From Silicimonas sp963779765 (GTDB lineage: Bacteria > Pseudomonadota > Alphaproteobacteria > Rhodobacterales > Rhodobacteraceae): 64,000 nucleotides of DNA. Of the stretch, positions 16,891-24,706 are shown piece after piece. The position numbers and the translations under genes were made by a program. A model generated the notes under the pieces. The model was given only the letters and a program-made list of their open reading frames with translations. It ran no database searches and was not told where the DNA came from. Numbering within the stretch: position 1 is the first letter of the stretch; the number at the start of each line of letters is the position of its first letter. The stretch spans positions 930,001-994,000 of the forward strand of contig CAVZZP010000001.1 in NCBI GenBank assembly GCA_963779765.1, read 5' to 3'.

Positions 16891-17789
16891 GCCGCCCTGC
16901 CCGCAGATTGCCGGAGTCCAAGGCGCATCGCGGTCTTCGACGGCGTGTCGGAGGCGTCGATCACCAAGGCGGGCCGTCCCGCGACGGTGGTTGCGTCAGT
17001 GTGTGCGGTCCCTTGGCCCGAGGCGCGGATGCGGACTCGGCGTCCATCCGACAGGCGAACGGGATATCGACCGGCAGGAAGCTGCCCGGCCATCGCCGCC
17101 GTCACGAGAAACAGCGACACGTCCCGTCTCCGCGCGAGATCCCCCAACCTGTCAGCGAGGTCAGCTCCCTCGATGTCGAAGCCCGAGGCTATGAAGAGGC
17201 CGGAGCCGGTGCCGGCCAGCCTCTCGGCGCGCAGAAGTTCCCTGTCCAGTGGTGGGTCCTCGCGGGTCTCACCCGAGAGGATCGCATCCAGAGCCTCTCC
17301 ATGGGCGCTGACGAGGCCGGCGATGACATCGAGCATGCCGCGAATTCGGGGGCGCGCGGGGACAATCACTGGCCCGACAGGTGTCAGGGCAAGCAGTCCG
17401 ACGCGCCCGCCCGTTTCTACGACGCTCCACCCGATCAAGGCGAGTGTCTCGGCGGCGGCGACAGACCTGAAGGCGCGCGTGATGCCCCAGAACATCGATG
17501 CCCCGAAGTCGGCCACGAGCCAGGCGATCTGGTCGCGCTCCTCTTGGAATAGACGGACATGCGGTCGACCGGTGCGTGCCGTGGCACCCCGGTCGAGATG
17601 GCGCAGATCATCGCCGGGCGCGTAGTCTCGGAGGTCTGCGACCTCGAGACCGGCCCCCTTGTGGCGGGTCGCGATACCTCCTGGAAGTGGGGACAGAACC
17701 GGCGCATCCGAAGCCCTAAGCGCCAGGCGGCGCAGGGCGATCAGGGCTTCGGGCCGCAGCGTCGCGCCCGGCGGCAGCCCGTCGCGGAG
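16887..17789 (-). CDS. DUF58 (MxaS-like) protein; start unclear, possible frame error at 5' end
   Basis: The reading frame codes for up to 300 residues with the DUF58 core: RHKGAGLEVADLRDYAPGDD, LRHLDRGATARTG, then VRLFQEERD. In this frame there is no ATG, GTG or TTG between the moxR stop (17790) and the GTG at 17516, which lies after the core motif. An ATG overlapping the moxR stop (17793) is in a different frame and would join the DUF58 frame if one C near 17785 were removed, giving MTRDGLPPG. So either a CTG starts translation, or one extra base is present. It is the second gene of the moxR operon and homologous in position to MxaS. Confidence 0.75.
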   Translation of the reverse strand, partial: LRDGLPPGATLRPEALIALRRLALRASDAPVLSPLPGGIATRHKGAGLEVADLRDYAPGDDLRHLDRGATARTGRPHVRLFQEERDQIAWLVADFGASMFWGITRAFRSVAAAETLALIGWSVVETGGRVGLLALTPVGPVIVPARPRIRGMLDVIAGLVSAHGEALDAILSGETREDPPLDRELLRAERLAGTGSGLFIASGFDIEGADLADRLGDLARRRDVSLFLVTAAMAGQLPAGRYPVRLSDGRRVRIRASGQGTAHTDATTVAGRPALVIDASDTPSKTAMRLGLRQSAGRAA

Positions 17790-18746
17790 TCATAGCGGTT
17801 CGACCGCTTCCAGAATGCCGCCCACCACCTCGCGAGCCGTGCGGCCCTCGGCGACCGCGCGCCAGTTCAACACGATACGATGCGCCAGCGCGTCGCGGGC
17901 AAGGTCGGCCACGTCCTCGGGCAGCGCATAGTCGCGACCGGCCAGCCAGGCCCGGGCCCTGGACGCTGCGGCAAGTGCGAGACTTCCGCGTGGAGAGGCC
18001 GCATGTCCCACGTCCCCCGCAAGCGCGCCATCGCGCGTCGCTACGACGAGCCGCACGATGTAATCCCTCAACTCGGGCGCCAAGTGAACGCGCCGGACCT
18101 CGTTTCTCGCCGCAGTCAGCATATCCAGAGAGATCGGCGCCGGCGGGTGTGTACCTTCTAGTGTCTCGGATTCGACAAGGTCGAGAATGCGCCGCTCGGT
18201 CTCGAGGTCCGGCAGGTCAAGAACGACGTGCAGGAGAAACCGGTCCAGTTGCGCCTCGGGTAACGGAAACGTCCCGTCGTGCTCGATCGAGTTCTGGGTC
18301 GCCACGACAAGGAAAGGGTCGGGCAGCTTGCGGGTCTCGCCTCCCGAGGTGACCTGACCCTCGGCCATCGCCTCGAGTAGGGCGGATTGCACCTTGGGCG
18401 GCGCACGGTTGATCTCGTCGACATGGACGAGGTTGTGGAAGACGGGTCCGGGGACAAAATCGAAGGTTCCCGACTGAGCGCGCCAGACGGGCGTGCCGGT
18501 CAGGTCTGCCGGCATAAGGTCGGGTGTGCACTGGATGCGAGCGTTCGTTCCCGACACGGCATCTGCCAGCGCCCTGACAGCACGGGTCTTCGCAAGTCCC
18601 GGTGCGCCTTCGACCAGCATGTGCCCGCCGGTCAGAAGCGCGATCAGCATCCGTTCGACCAGCCTGTCGTGTCCGATCAGCCGAGCAGTCAGCAAGGTCT
18701 GAAGGTCGCGAACCCCTGCGGCGGATGCTTCGATGAATGCGTTCAT
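17790..18746 (-). CDS. moxR: MoxR-family AAA+ ATPase
   Basis: The 318-residue ATPase has Walker A as EGAPGLAKT near residue 42, the pore-loop region RIQCTPDLMPADLTG, Walker B as VHVDEINRAPP near residue 112, sensor 1 as VVATQNSIEHDGTFPLPEAQ, and a C-terminal lid with RARAWLAGRDYALPEDV. MoxR proteins act with vWA partners as chaperones that insert metal or cofactor. It is the first gene of a seven-gene overlapping leftward operon (18746 to 12804), just upstream of the sensor genes. In methylotrophs the equivalent MxaR works on methanol dehydrogenase, so XoxF is the likely client; that is inferred from place only. Confidence 0.93.
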   Translation of the reverse strand: MNAFIEASAAGVRDLQTLLTARLIGHDRLVERMLIALLTGGHMLVEGAPGLAKTRAVRALADAVSGTNARIQCTPDLMPADLTGTPVWRAQSGTFDFVPGPVFHNLVHVDEINRAPPKVQSALLEAMAEGQVTSGGETRKLPDPFLVVATQNSIEHDGTFPLPEAQLDRFLLHVVLDLPDLETERRILDLVESETLEGTHPPAPISLDMLTAARNEVRRVHLAPELRDYIVRLVVATRDGALAGDVGHAASPRGSLALAAASRARAWLAGRDYALPEDVADLARDALAHRIVLNWRAVAEGRTAREVVGGILEAVEPL

Positions 18747-19035
18747 GAAAATTCCGGTTGCATGGTCGATTCAGGGTAGCCGGGTCGCCGAGAGACGCAA
18801 GGACGGCCTACGCCTGTCGTCGCGGGCGCAGGCCGTCGCACGCCCTGCGACGCGGCCGGAGAGGGTCGGCAAAAAGTCCGGATAACGCGACAGGGTCGGG
18901 AGTGTACCCGCCGCATTCCTCCCGGGCCGCTGCCCCTTGTCCTCCCCGCCGAAGCCGGGAGGACGCAGGGTGCGGGACGACACGCGGGCGCGCCGCGGCG
19001 CGCCGGCGTGATCGGGTCCGGTGATGTCCGGATCG
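18747..19035. other. non-coding gap between moxR and gfa
   Basis: I see no gene in these 289 bases. A 7-bp inverted repeat, TCCTCCC (18940–18946) with GGGAGGA (18957–18963), could form a weak hairpin behind gfa. The moxR promoter should lie at about 18750–18850, but no convincing boxes are visible. Confidence 0.4.
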
Positions 19036-19476
19036 TCAGGCGCCTGCAGGCCAGGCAAAATCGGGACGCAGGCCGCTGTAGACCGGACGTCCGTCGTCCG
19101 GCTTCGGATAGCCTTTCGTTTCATCCCAGAAGGCGTGATAGCTCGCCGGCCCCGGCGCGGGGTCGTAGTTCATCACGTTAGGAACCGCTACGCGGATCCG
19201 CTTCTGCTTGTCGTCCAGCATCAGGACGGCGTTGCAGTCCTTGCAGAGACAGATTTCCAGAGGACCGTTCGGGTTCTCTGCATTGAACGGGACCCGGTTC
19301 ATGTTGCCCTCGTCGGACGCCTTGAGGTCACCGTAGTTGAAGAAGACCACGTGCGTCGTGTGCTGTTTCGTCACCGACTTGCAGACGTTGCAGTGGCATT
19401 CGTGATTGTCGATCGGCTCGGCATCCGAGTACATCTCTACGTGCTCGCAGCCGCCCTCGTATTTATGATTGGACAT
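19036..19476 (-). CDS. gfa: GFA-family glutathione-dependent formaldehyde-activating enzyme
   Basis: The 146-residue protein carries the zinc-binding cysteine pattern of the GFA family: GGCEH near residue 8, CHCNVC near residue 26 and CLCKDC near residue 76. Gfa of Paracoccus was described as speeding the reaction of formaldehyde with glutathione, giving the substrate of FlhA; its direct catalytic role has been questioned. The start at 19476 has GGGAGGAG five bases upstream, better than the in-frame ATG 39 bases earlier. It is divergent from the ABC exporter, and the shared 24-bp motif lies 59–82 bases upstream. Confidence 0.9.
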   Translation of the reverse strand: MSNHKYEGGCEHVEMYSDAEPIDNHECHCNVCKSVTKQHTTHVVFFNYGDLKASDEGNMNRVPFNAENPNGPLEICLCKDCNAVLMLDDKQKRIRVAVPNVMNYDPAPGPASYHAFWDETKGYPKPDDGRPVYSGLRPDFAWPAGA

Positions 19477-19534
19477 TGCTTCTCCTCCCTTTTTTAAAAG
19501 GTTTGCAGAGTGCATCCCTCCAATCGATTCCGGT

Positions 19535-19558
19535 CAATAGGTACGAAAGTGTGTGTTG
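19535..19558. promoter_or_regulatory. shared 24-bp motif, gfa / ABC exporter divergent promoter
   Basis: This is the second copy of the motif at 4811–4834, in the same orientation and with 19 of 24 bases identical (differences at positions 5, 7, 13, 14 and 21). It lies 59 bases before the gfa start and 90 bases before the ABC gene. It is not palindromic, so it may combine a promoter box with an operator. Confidence 0.5.
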
Positions 19559-19647
19559 TGGAGCGCTTGCATCGTGGAACCCCCGCAGCCACTCTCCCGA
19601 CAGCGAAATGGGAGGTCTGACGGCATGATCAGGGGAGGTTCCGTCGC

Positions 19648-20367
19648 ATGGAATTCGGCCTGACGGTCCGGGACCTGAGCTTTCGATACGGTCGTAAACT
19701 CGCATTGGATAGCGTCTCCTTCGACGTGCCGCGCGCGAGGTTCACAGCGCTTCTCGGACCGAACGGCGCGGGCAAATCCACCCTCGTGGCGCTGCTGACC
19801 CGACTTCTTGTCTCGCGTGAGGGCACCATTGTCGTCGCGGGCCACGACCTTGCGAAGGCTCCGCGCCGGTCGCTTGCCGCGCTTGGCGTGGTGTTCCAGC
19901 AGCCGACGCTCGACCTAGACCTGACGGTGCGGCAGAACCTGTTGTACTTCGCCGCTCTCCACGGTCTGTCCCGGCGCGATGCGTCGGCGCGGATCGACAT
20001 GTCGCTTGATCGGCTTGGAATGCGCGAGAGGGCGGGCGAAAAGGTCCGCGCGCTCAATGGAGGGCACAGACGGCGCATGGAACTGGCCCGCGCACTTCTC
20101 CATGAGCCAAGCGTTCTGCTGCTGGACGAGCCGACCGTGGGACTGGACGCCGCGGCCCGTCGTGCGATCACCGGCCATGTCCACGACCTTGCGGACCAGG
20201 GCGTATCTGTTCTTTGGACGACGCATCTCACAGACGAGGTGGAGGACAGCGACCAGCTTCTGGTGCTTCACAAGGGCCGCATCGTCGCCAGCGGCCAGAC
20301 GGGTGAGGTGCGCGGCGGTCAGGATCTCCAGGACTGGTTCCTGGCCCGAACCGAGGAGTCGGCATGA
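19648..20367 (+). CDS. ABC transporter ATP-binding protein, PQQ alcohol dehydrogenase-associated
   Basis: The 239-residue ATPase has Walker A GPNGAGKST (near residue 34), a Q-loop in FQQPTLDL, Walker B LLLDEPTVGLD, and the switch histidine in TTHLTDEVED. The signature motif is unusual: LNGGHRRR instead of LSGGQ, a feature of the subfamily found beside PQQ-dependent alcohol dehydrogenase genes (PedA/PedC type). AGGGGAGG lies about nine bases before the ATG. It overlaps its permease by four bases. The cargo of this exporter family is not known. Confidence 0.9.
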   Translation: MEFGLTVRDLSFRYGRKLALDSVSFDVPRARFTALLGPNGAGKSTLVALLTRLLVSREGTIVVAGHDLAKAPRRSLAALGVVFQQPTLDLDLTVRQNLLYFAALHGLSRRDASARIDMSLDRLGMRERAGEKVRALNGGHRRRMELARALLHEPSVLLLDEPTVGLDAAARRAITGHVHDLADQGVSVLWTTHLTDEVEDSDQLLVLHKGRIVASGQTGEVRGGQDLQDWFLARTEESA

Positions 20368-21155
20368 CCGGATATCTGCGCGTCGCACAGGCGGTGATCT
20401 CGCGCGAGTTCCTGCGCTTCGTCCACCAGCGCGAGAGGTTCCTCGCCGCCCTCGTCCGGCCCCTTGTCTGGCTTCTTGTCTTCGCCGCAGGTTTTCGTGC
20501 GGCGCTCGGCCTGTCGATCATGCCACCCTACGAGACGTACATCACATACGAGACCTACGTCGTGCCGGGCCTCTGTGCGATGGTGCTACTCTTCAACGGA
20601 ATGCAGAGCTCTCTGAGCCTCGTCTACGACCGAGAGACGGGATCGATGCGCATCTTGCTGACCAGCCCCTTCCCCCGGTGGTGGCTTCTGATGACGCGCT
20701 TGTTCGGAGCGACGATCATCTCGGTCATCCAAGTCTATGCCTTCCTCGCCATCGCCGCGATGTTCGGCATAGACATGCCGCCACTCGGCTATGTCGCAGT
20801 CCTGCCCGGACTCGTCCTCGCAGGCATGATGCTGGGATCACTGGGCCTGGTCCTGTCCAGCGTGATCCGCCAGCTCGAGAACTTCGCGGGTGTGATGAAC
20901 TTCGTCATCTTCCCTATGTTCTTCCTATCCTCGGCGCTCTACCCGCTCTGGAAAATGGCGGAAAGCTCCCCGCTTCTCAAAGAGATCTGCGCATTGAACC
21001 CCTTTACCCACGCGGTCGAACTCATCCGCTTCCTGCTCTACCTGAAGATGGACTGGCTGGCACTGGCGGTGGTCGTGGGCAGCACGATCGTGCTGTCGGC
21101 CCTCGCGGTCTGGGCCTATGACCCGTCACGCGGGCTGATGTTCAGGAAGGTCTGA
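20364..21155 (+). CDS. ABC-2 type permease, partner of the upstream ATPase
   Basis: The 263-residue membrane protein has about six hydrophobic helices (for example LVRPLVWLLVFAAGF near residue 35, MVLLFNGMQ near 75, ISVIQVYAFLAIAAMF near 120, FVIFPMFFLSSALYPLW near 185 and LALAVVVGSTIVLSALAVWA near 235), the ABC-2 export layout. The start overlaps the ATPase stop (ATGA). It corresponds to the PedC-type permease of PQQ alcohol dehydrogenase clusters, so the pair probably exports something needed by, or made by, the periplasmic methanol-oxidising system. Confidence 0.9.
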   Translation: MTGYLRVAQAVISREFLRFVHQRERFLAALVRPLVWLLVFAAGFRAALGLSIMPPYETYITYETYVVPGLCAMVLLFNGMQSSLSLVYDRETGSMRILLTSPFPRWWLLMTRLFGATIISVIQVYAFLAIAAMFGIDMPPLGYVAVLPGLVLAGMMLGSLGLVLSSVIRQLENFAGVMNFVIFPMFFLSSALYPLWKMAESSPLLKEICALNPFTHAVELIRFLLYLKMDWLALAVVVGSTIVLSALAVWAYDPSRGLMFRKV

Positions 21156-21164
21156 GTGAGCGAG

Positions 21165-21368
21165 TCAGGTCTCGCGCTCCTCGAAGCTCAGAGGCTGGCA
21201 CTTCCAGCTTCGAATTCGGAAGTTCGGGTGAGTTTCCACCCATTTTGCGAGCTCGGGTTGAGCGGCGAAGACGCAGGTCTGGGTCGAGATGTCCTGGTAA
21301 AGCAGGCTTTGCTCTTGGCAATCGGTGGTGGATCCGGCCAGGCAGACGACGAAGAGAAGTTCGATCAT
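21165..21368 (-). CDS. small exported protein with four cysteines
   Basis: The 67-residue product starts with a hydrophobic segment (MIELLFVVCLAG), with cysteines at about positions 9, 17, 32 and 57, and ends in FEERET. A ribosome site AAGGAAC lies four bases upstream. I recall similar small conserved proteins in Rhodobacteraceae but no function. It sits alone between the ABC permease (converging) and the sensor kinase. The three cysteines outside the signal sequence could form one disulfide and leave one free thiol. Confidence 0.65.
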   Translation of the reverse strand: MIELLFVVCLAGSTTDCQEQSLLYQDISTQTCVFAAQPELAKWVETHPNFRIRSWKCQPLSFEERET

Positions 21369-21531
21369 ATCGGTTCCTTAGGTATCGTTGCGTGGAACCT
21401 CCCTGAAGGCGAAGGTAGTCCAAAAGTCCGAACGTTTCCCTTCGGCGAATTAGTTCTGGCGCCCGGAAAATCGACCTGACGCCAAAAAAGCACAGGAAAG
21501 TGGCAGTTCGGACCCATGATGAGCGCCTAGT

Positions 21532-23109
21532 ATGCGACGGTTTTCGCTGAAGACACGGCTGGCGGCGGGCGCGGTTTCACTTGGAGCCGCGACTCTTCTG
21601 ACTGCCCTGATCCTCTGGTTTGGAATGGAGGCGGTTGCCCTGCGCCTCGACAAGGCTCTCGCCACCGAAGCGCGGATGGACAGCTATGCCTCGCTTTCGA
21701 CCCAGGCGGCTGGCTTCCTCGTGGTCGCGACTGAGGCCGTCCACCGGGGCCAGCCGCCCGCGACGCGTCAGGACAGGGTGGAATCCGCTGCGCAGCCCCT
21801 GCGGCGAACGTTTGATATGTTGCGAGCCGACGTCGAACGTGCAGTCGAGGACGCGCGCGACCTCGGTCTTGACGAGCAATCCCGCTTCGGCACGCAATCT
21901 CTGGGCATCGCCCGGATGGAAGCGCTTCTCGACAACACCCTGCGTGCGCTCGCCGCGGACACCTCCGACACCGCCGCCCTTCAAGCCAGCATCGACATCT
22001 TCGCCTCGGGCTTCGATCCCCTCCTCAGCCAGGCGGTGAACACCGAGCTTCTGTTTCGTTCAGGCGTCCTGTCCGGCATCGAGAAGCTGCGGGAACGCCT
22101 TCGACTGGCGGCGCTCTCCATCGCGGCTCTCACGCTTTTCGCTGTCGCGCTTTTCTATTTCGGACTGATCCGGCCCCAGTTCTCGCGCCTCGATCGGCTG
22201 CGGGAAGCGGCCCGGAAGATCGGCGGAGAGGACTTCGGCGTCACGCTACCCGAAGGCGAGACGGACGAGATCGGCCAGATTTACGCCGAGACGAACCGCA
22301 TGGCCTCTGCATTGGCCGTCCGTCGAGCGGCCGTGGAGGCGGAATGGGAGCGACTGAACGAGACAATCGCGGAAAGGACCGACGCGCTGCGCAGCGCCAA
22401 TGCGACGCTGGCCGAGATCGACGCGAACCGACGACGCTTCTTCGCGGACGTAAGCCACGAGCTTCGCACACCCTTGACCGTCATCCTGATGGAGGCGGAG
22501 ATCGGCGCTCAGCGGGGAGGCGCGACGGGCGCTGCCTTCGGAACCATTCAGTCCCGCGCCGCACGCCTCACCCGGCGGATCGAGGATCTGCTGCGTGTCG
22601 CGCGATCGGAAAGCGGTCAGCTTCAGTTGGACGTAGGTCCGGTCCCCCTGCGCGAGCTCATCGCGGATGTGAAAGCCGAAATCACCGCCGAGATCGACAA
22701 CGCCGGTATGGTCCTCACCGTCGAAGAGCCTCCCGGCATCGACCTCGTCGCGGACGGCAACTGGATCCGACAGGTTCTCGTCAGCCTTGTCCGCAATGCC
22801 ATGCGGCATGCTCGTGACGGAGGGGCGGTCGGCCTGAGGTTCGCGACCGAGCCCGGCGCGTTGCAAATCGAGGTCATCGACAACGGTCCCGGCATCTCGC
22901 CAGAAGATCGCGCGCGAATTTTCGAACGTTTTGCCCAGGGCGAGGCAAACGCGACGCAGGGGTTCGGCCTGGGTCTTGCCCTCGCGAGATGGGTCGCCGA
23001 AGCGCACGGCGGCACCATTGAGGTCGAAAGCCCCGTCACGCCGGACGAGGCTGTCGGCGCCGGTGCGGGAACCAAGATCACCCTTCGCCTGCCCCCTGCA
23101 GAAGGCTAG
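21532..23109 (+). CDS. membrane sensor histidine kinase
   Basis: The 525-residue kinase has transmembrane helices at about residues 10–30 and 190–212, a periplasmic helical sensor domain between them, a HAMP linker, HisKA with FFADVSHELRTPLTVI near residue 308, and ATPase motifs VRNAMRHA, DNGPGISPEDRARIFERF and GFGLGLALARW. It is an ordinary two-membrane-span kinase. The partner regulator follows nine bases later. Its place at the end of the C1 island, next to the ABC exporter, suggests it senses a periplasmic C1-related signal, but the ligand is unknown. Confidence 0.9.
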   Translation: MRRFSLKTRLAAGAVSLGAATLLTALILWFGMEAVALRLDKALATEARMDSYASLSTQAAGFLVVATEAVHRGQPPATRQDRVESAAQPLRRTFDMLRADVERAVEDARDLGLDEQSRFGTQSLGIARMEALLDNTLRALAADTSDTAALQASIDIFASGFDPLLSQAVNTELLFRSGVLSGIEKLRERLRLAALSIAALTLFAVALFYFGLIRPQFSRLDRLREAARKIGGEDFGVTLPEGETDEIGQIYAETNRMASALAVRRAAVEAEWERLNETIAERTDALRSANATLAEIDANRRRFFADVSHELRTPLTVILMEAEIGAQRGGATGAAFGTIQSRAARLTRRIEDLLRVARSESGQLQLDVGPVPLRELIADVKAEITAEIDNAGMVLTVEEPPGIDLVADGNWIRQVLVSLVRNAMRHARDGGAVGLRFATEPGALQIEVIDNGPGISPEDRARIFERFAQGEANATQGFGLGLALARWVAEAHGGTIEVESPVTPDEAVGAGAGTKITLRLPPAEG

Positions 23110-23118
23110 GGTGCCGCC

Positions 23119-23832
23119 ATGACGACACGGCTTCTGATCGTCGACGATGATCCCGAGATCACGTCGGCCGTCCTGCGCGGCTTGGCGATGCATGGCTTCG
23201 ACGGCGAGACCGCCAACCGGGCCGACGTCGCGCTCGACCTACTGGAGAATGGAAATTTCGCGGCCGCCATCGTGGACGTCATGCTTGGTGCCGACAGCGG
23301 GTTGGACCTTGTGCGTGAAGCACGTCGGCGGGGCGTCGCCATGCCGATCCTGATGCTTTCGGCCCTGGCCGAGGTCGAGGACCGCGCGGCCGGCCTTGAG
23401 GCAGGAGCAAACGACTACGTCATCAAGCCCTTCAGTTTTGACGAGCTTGCCGCGCGGCTCAGAGTTCAGGCGTTGCGCATCCATCGCGACGAACCCGTCT
23501 CCTCCGTCCTCGAAATCGATCACCGACGGCTTCGCTGTGGGACGGGCGACATCGAGCTGACCGAACGGGAGATAGGCCTTCTCGCCTTCCTCGCCCGCCA
23601 TGCCGGATCGCCCGTCCCTCGCGGCGACATCTTCGATGCGCTCTGGTCGGAAGGGTCGACCAGCGAGAACGTGGTCGACGTCTACATCGGGTACCTTCGC
23701 AAGAAGCTCGCCGCCCACGAGACGGGGTTTCGCATCGAGACCATGCGCAACAAGGGCTTCGTTCTGGATGGAACGGCCCCGCGGATCGACGGCGCATCCG
23801 ACCCGGGCGTCAGTCGCGAAGAAGCTCGTTGA
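23119..23832 (+). CDS. OmpR/PhoB-type response regulator
   Basis: The 237-residue regulator has a receiver domain (acidic pair in IVDDDPE, acceptor Asp in AAIVDVMLG near residue 54, Lys in YVIKPF) and a winged-helix output domain (residues 130–222; TEREIGLLAFLARHAGSPVPR, VVDVYIGYLRKKL, IETMRNKGFVL). It pairs with the kinase nine bases upstream. Its last 23 bases overlap the end of dapD, which comes from the other strand. Confidence 0.92.
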   Translation: MTTRLLIVDDDPEITSAVLRGLAMHGFDGETANRADVALDLLENGNFAAAIVDVMLGADSGLDLVREARRRGVAMPILMLSALAEVEDRAAGLEAGANDYVIKPFSFDELAARLRVQALRIHRDEPVSSVLEIDHRRLRCGTGDIELTEREIGLLAFLARHAGSPVPRGDIFDALWSEGSTSENVVDVYIGYLRKKLAAHETGFRIETMRNKGFVLDGTAPRIDGASDPGVSREEAR

Positions 23833-24637
23833 TGGAGGTCTTCGACCGCGTCTTCTCGTCGACGCGCTTGACGATGACGGCGCAGTAGAGGTTCACGCCG
23901 TTCTTCGATGGCATCGAACCCGACACGACGACCGAACCCGAAGGAACCTCGCCATACATGACCTCGCCCGTCTCGCGATCGACGATTTTCGTCGATTGCC
24001 CGATGAAGACACCCATGCCGAGGACAGACCCCTCACGAACGATAACGCCTTCCACGACCTCGGATCTTGCGCCGATGAAGCAGTTGTCTTCGATGATCGT
24101 CGGGCCCGCCTGCATCGGTTCAAGGACGCCGCCGATGCCGACGCCGCCCGACAGATGCACGTTCTTCCCGATTTGCGCGCAGGAGCCTACCGTGGCCCAG
24201 GTATCGACCATCGTGCCCGTGTCGACGTAGGCGCCGAGGTTGACGAAGGATGGCATCAGCACCACGCCCGGTGCGATGTAGGCCGAGCGGCGGACGATGC
24301 AGTTCGGCACAGCGCGAAAGCCCGCGGCCTTCCACTCGCTGTCGCTCCAGCCCTTCCACTTGCTGTCGACCTTGTCCCACCACGCGCCGCCCTGAGGGCT
24401 GCCCGACTGCATCTCCATGTCCTTCAGCCGAAAGCCCAGGAGCACCGCTTTCTTCGCCCACTGGTTGACGTGCCATGCGCCGCCCGACTGCCGCTCGGCC
24501 ACGCGAAGCGTGCCGGCGTCGAGCGCGTCGAGCGTCGCCTCCACCGCATCTCGGGTCTCGCCCCGAGTGGCGGGGGTGATGCCGTCGCGGGCGTCCCACG
24601 CAGCTTCGATGGCGGTTTCCAGCGCAGCGTTCGACAT
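23810..24637 (-). CDS. dapD: 2,3,4,5-tetrahydropyridine-2,6-dicarboxylate N-succinyltransferase
   Basis: This 275-residue enzyme succinylates tetrahydrodipicolinate in the succinylase route to lysine and diaminopimelate. A helical N-terminal domain is followed by the left-handed beta-helix of hexapeptide repeats (VLMPSFVNLGAYVDTGTMVD, IIEDNCFIGARSEVVEG, VLGMGVFIGQSTKI). The start MSNAALETA at 24637 has GAAGGA eight bases upstream and gives the normal family length. It converges on the response regulator with a 23-base overlap at the 3' ends. Confidence 0.96.
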   Translation of the reverse strand: MSNAALETAIEAAWDARDGITPATRGETRDAVEATLDALDAGTLRVAERQSGGAWHVNQWAKKAVLLGFRLKDMEMQSGSPQGGAWWDKVDSKWKGWSDSEWKAAGFRAVPNCIVRRSAYIAPGVVLMPSFVNLGAYVDTGTMVDTWATVGSCAQIGKNVHLSGGVGIGGVLEPMQAGPTIIEDNCFIGARSEVVEGVIVREGSVLGMGVFIGQSTKIVDRETGEVMYGEVPSGSVVVSGSMPSKNGVNLYCAVIVKRVDEKTRSKTSINELLRD

Positions 24638-24706
24638 GGCCTGTCCTTCCCTTCGATCGGTCCGCGCGGACATACCGCGCAGGCGACCCAAGGGCAATCG
24701 CGCAGG

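Noticed and set aside
18771..19124. A 117-codon minus-strand frame between moxR and gfa
   Set aside because: It overlaps the 3' part of gfa in another frame, is Arg/Pro-rich and lacks a start site; it is a GC-rich shadow.
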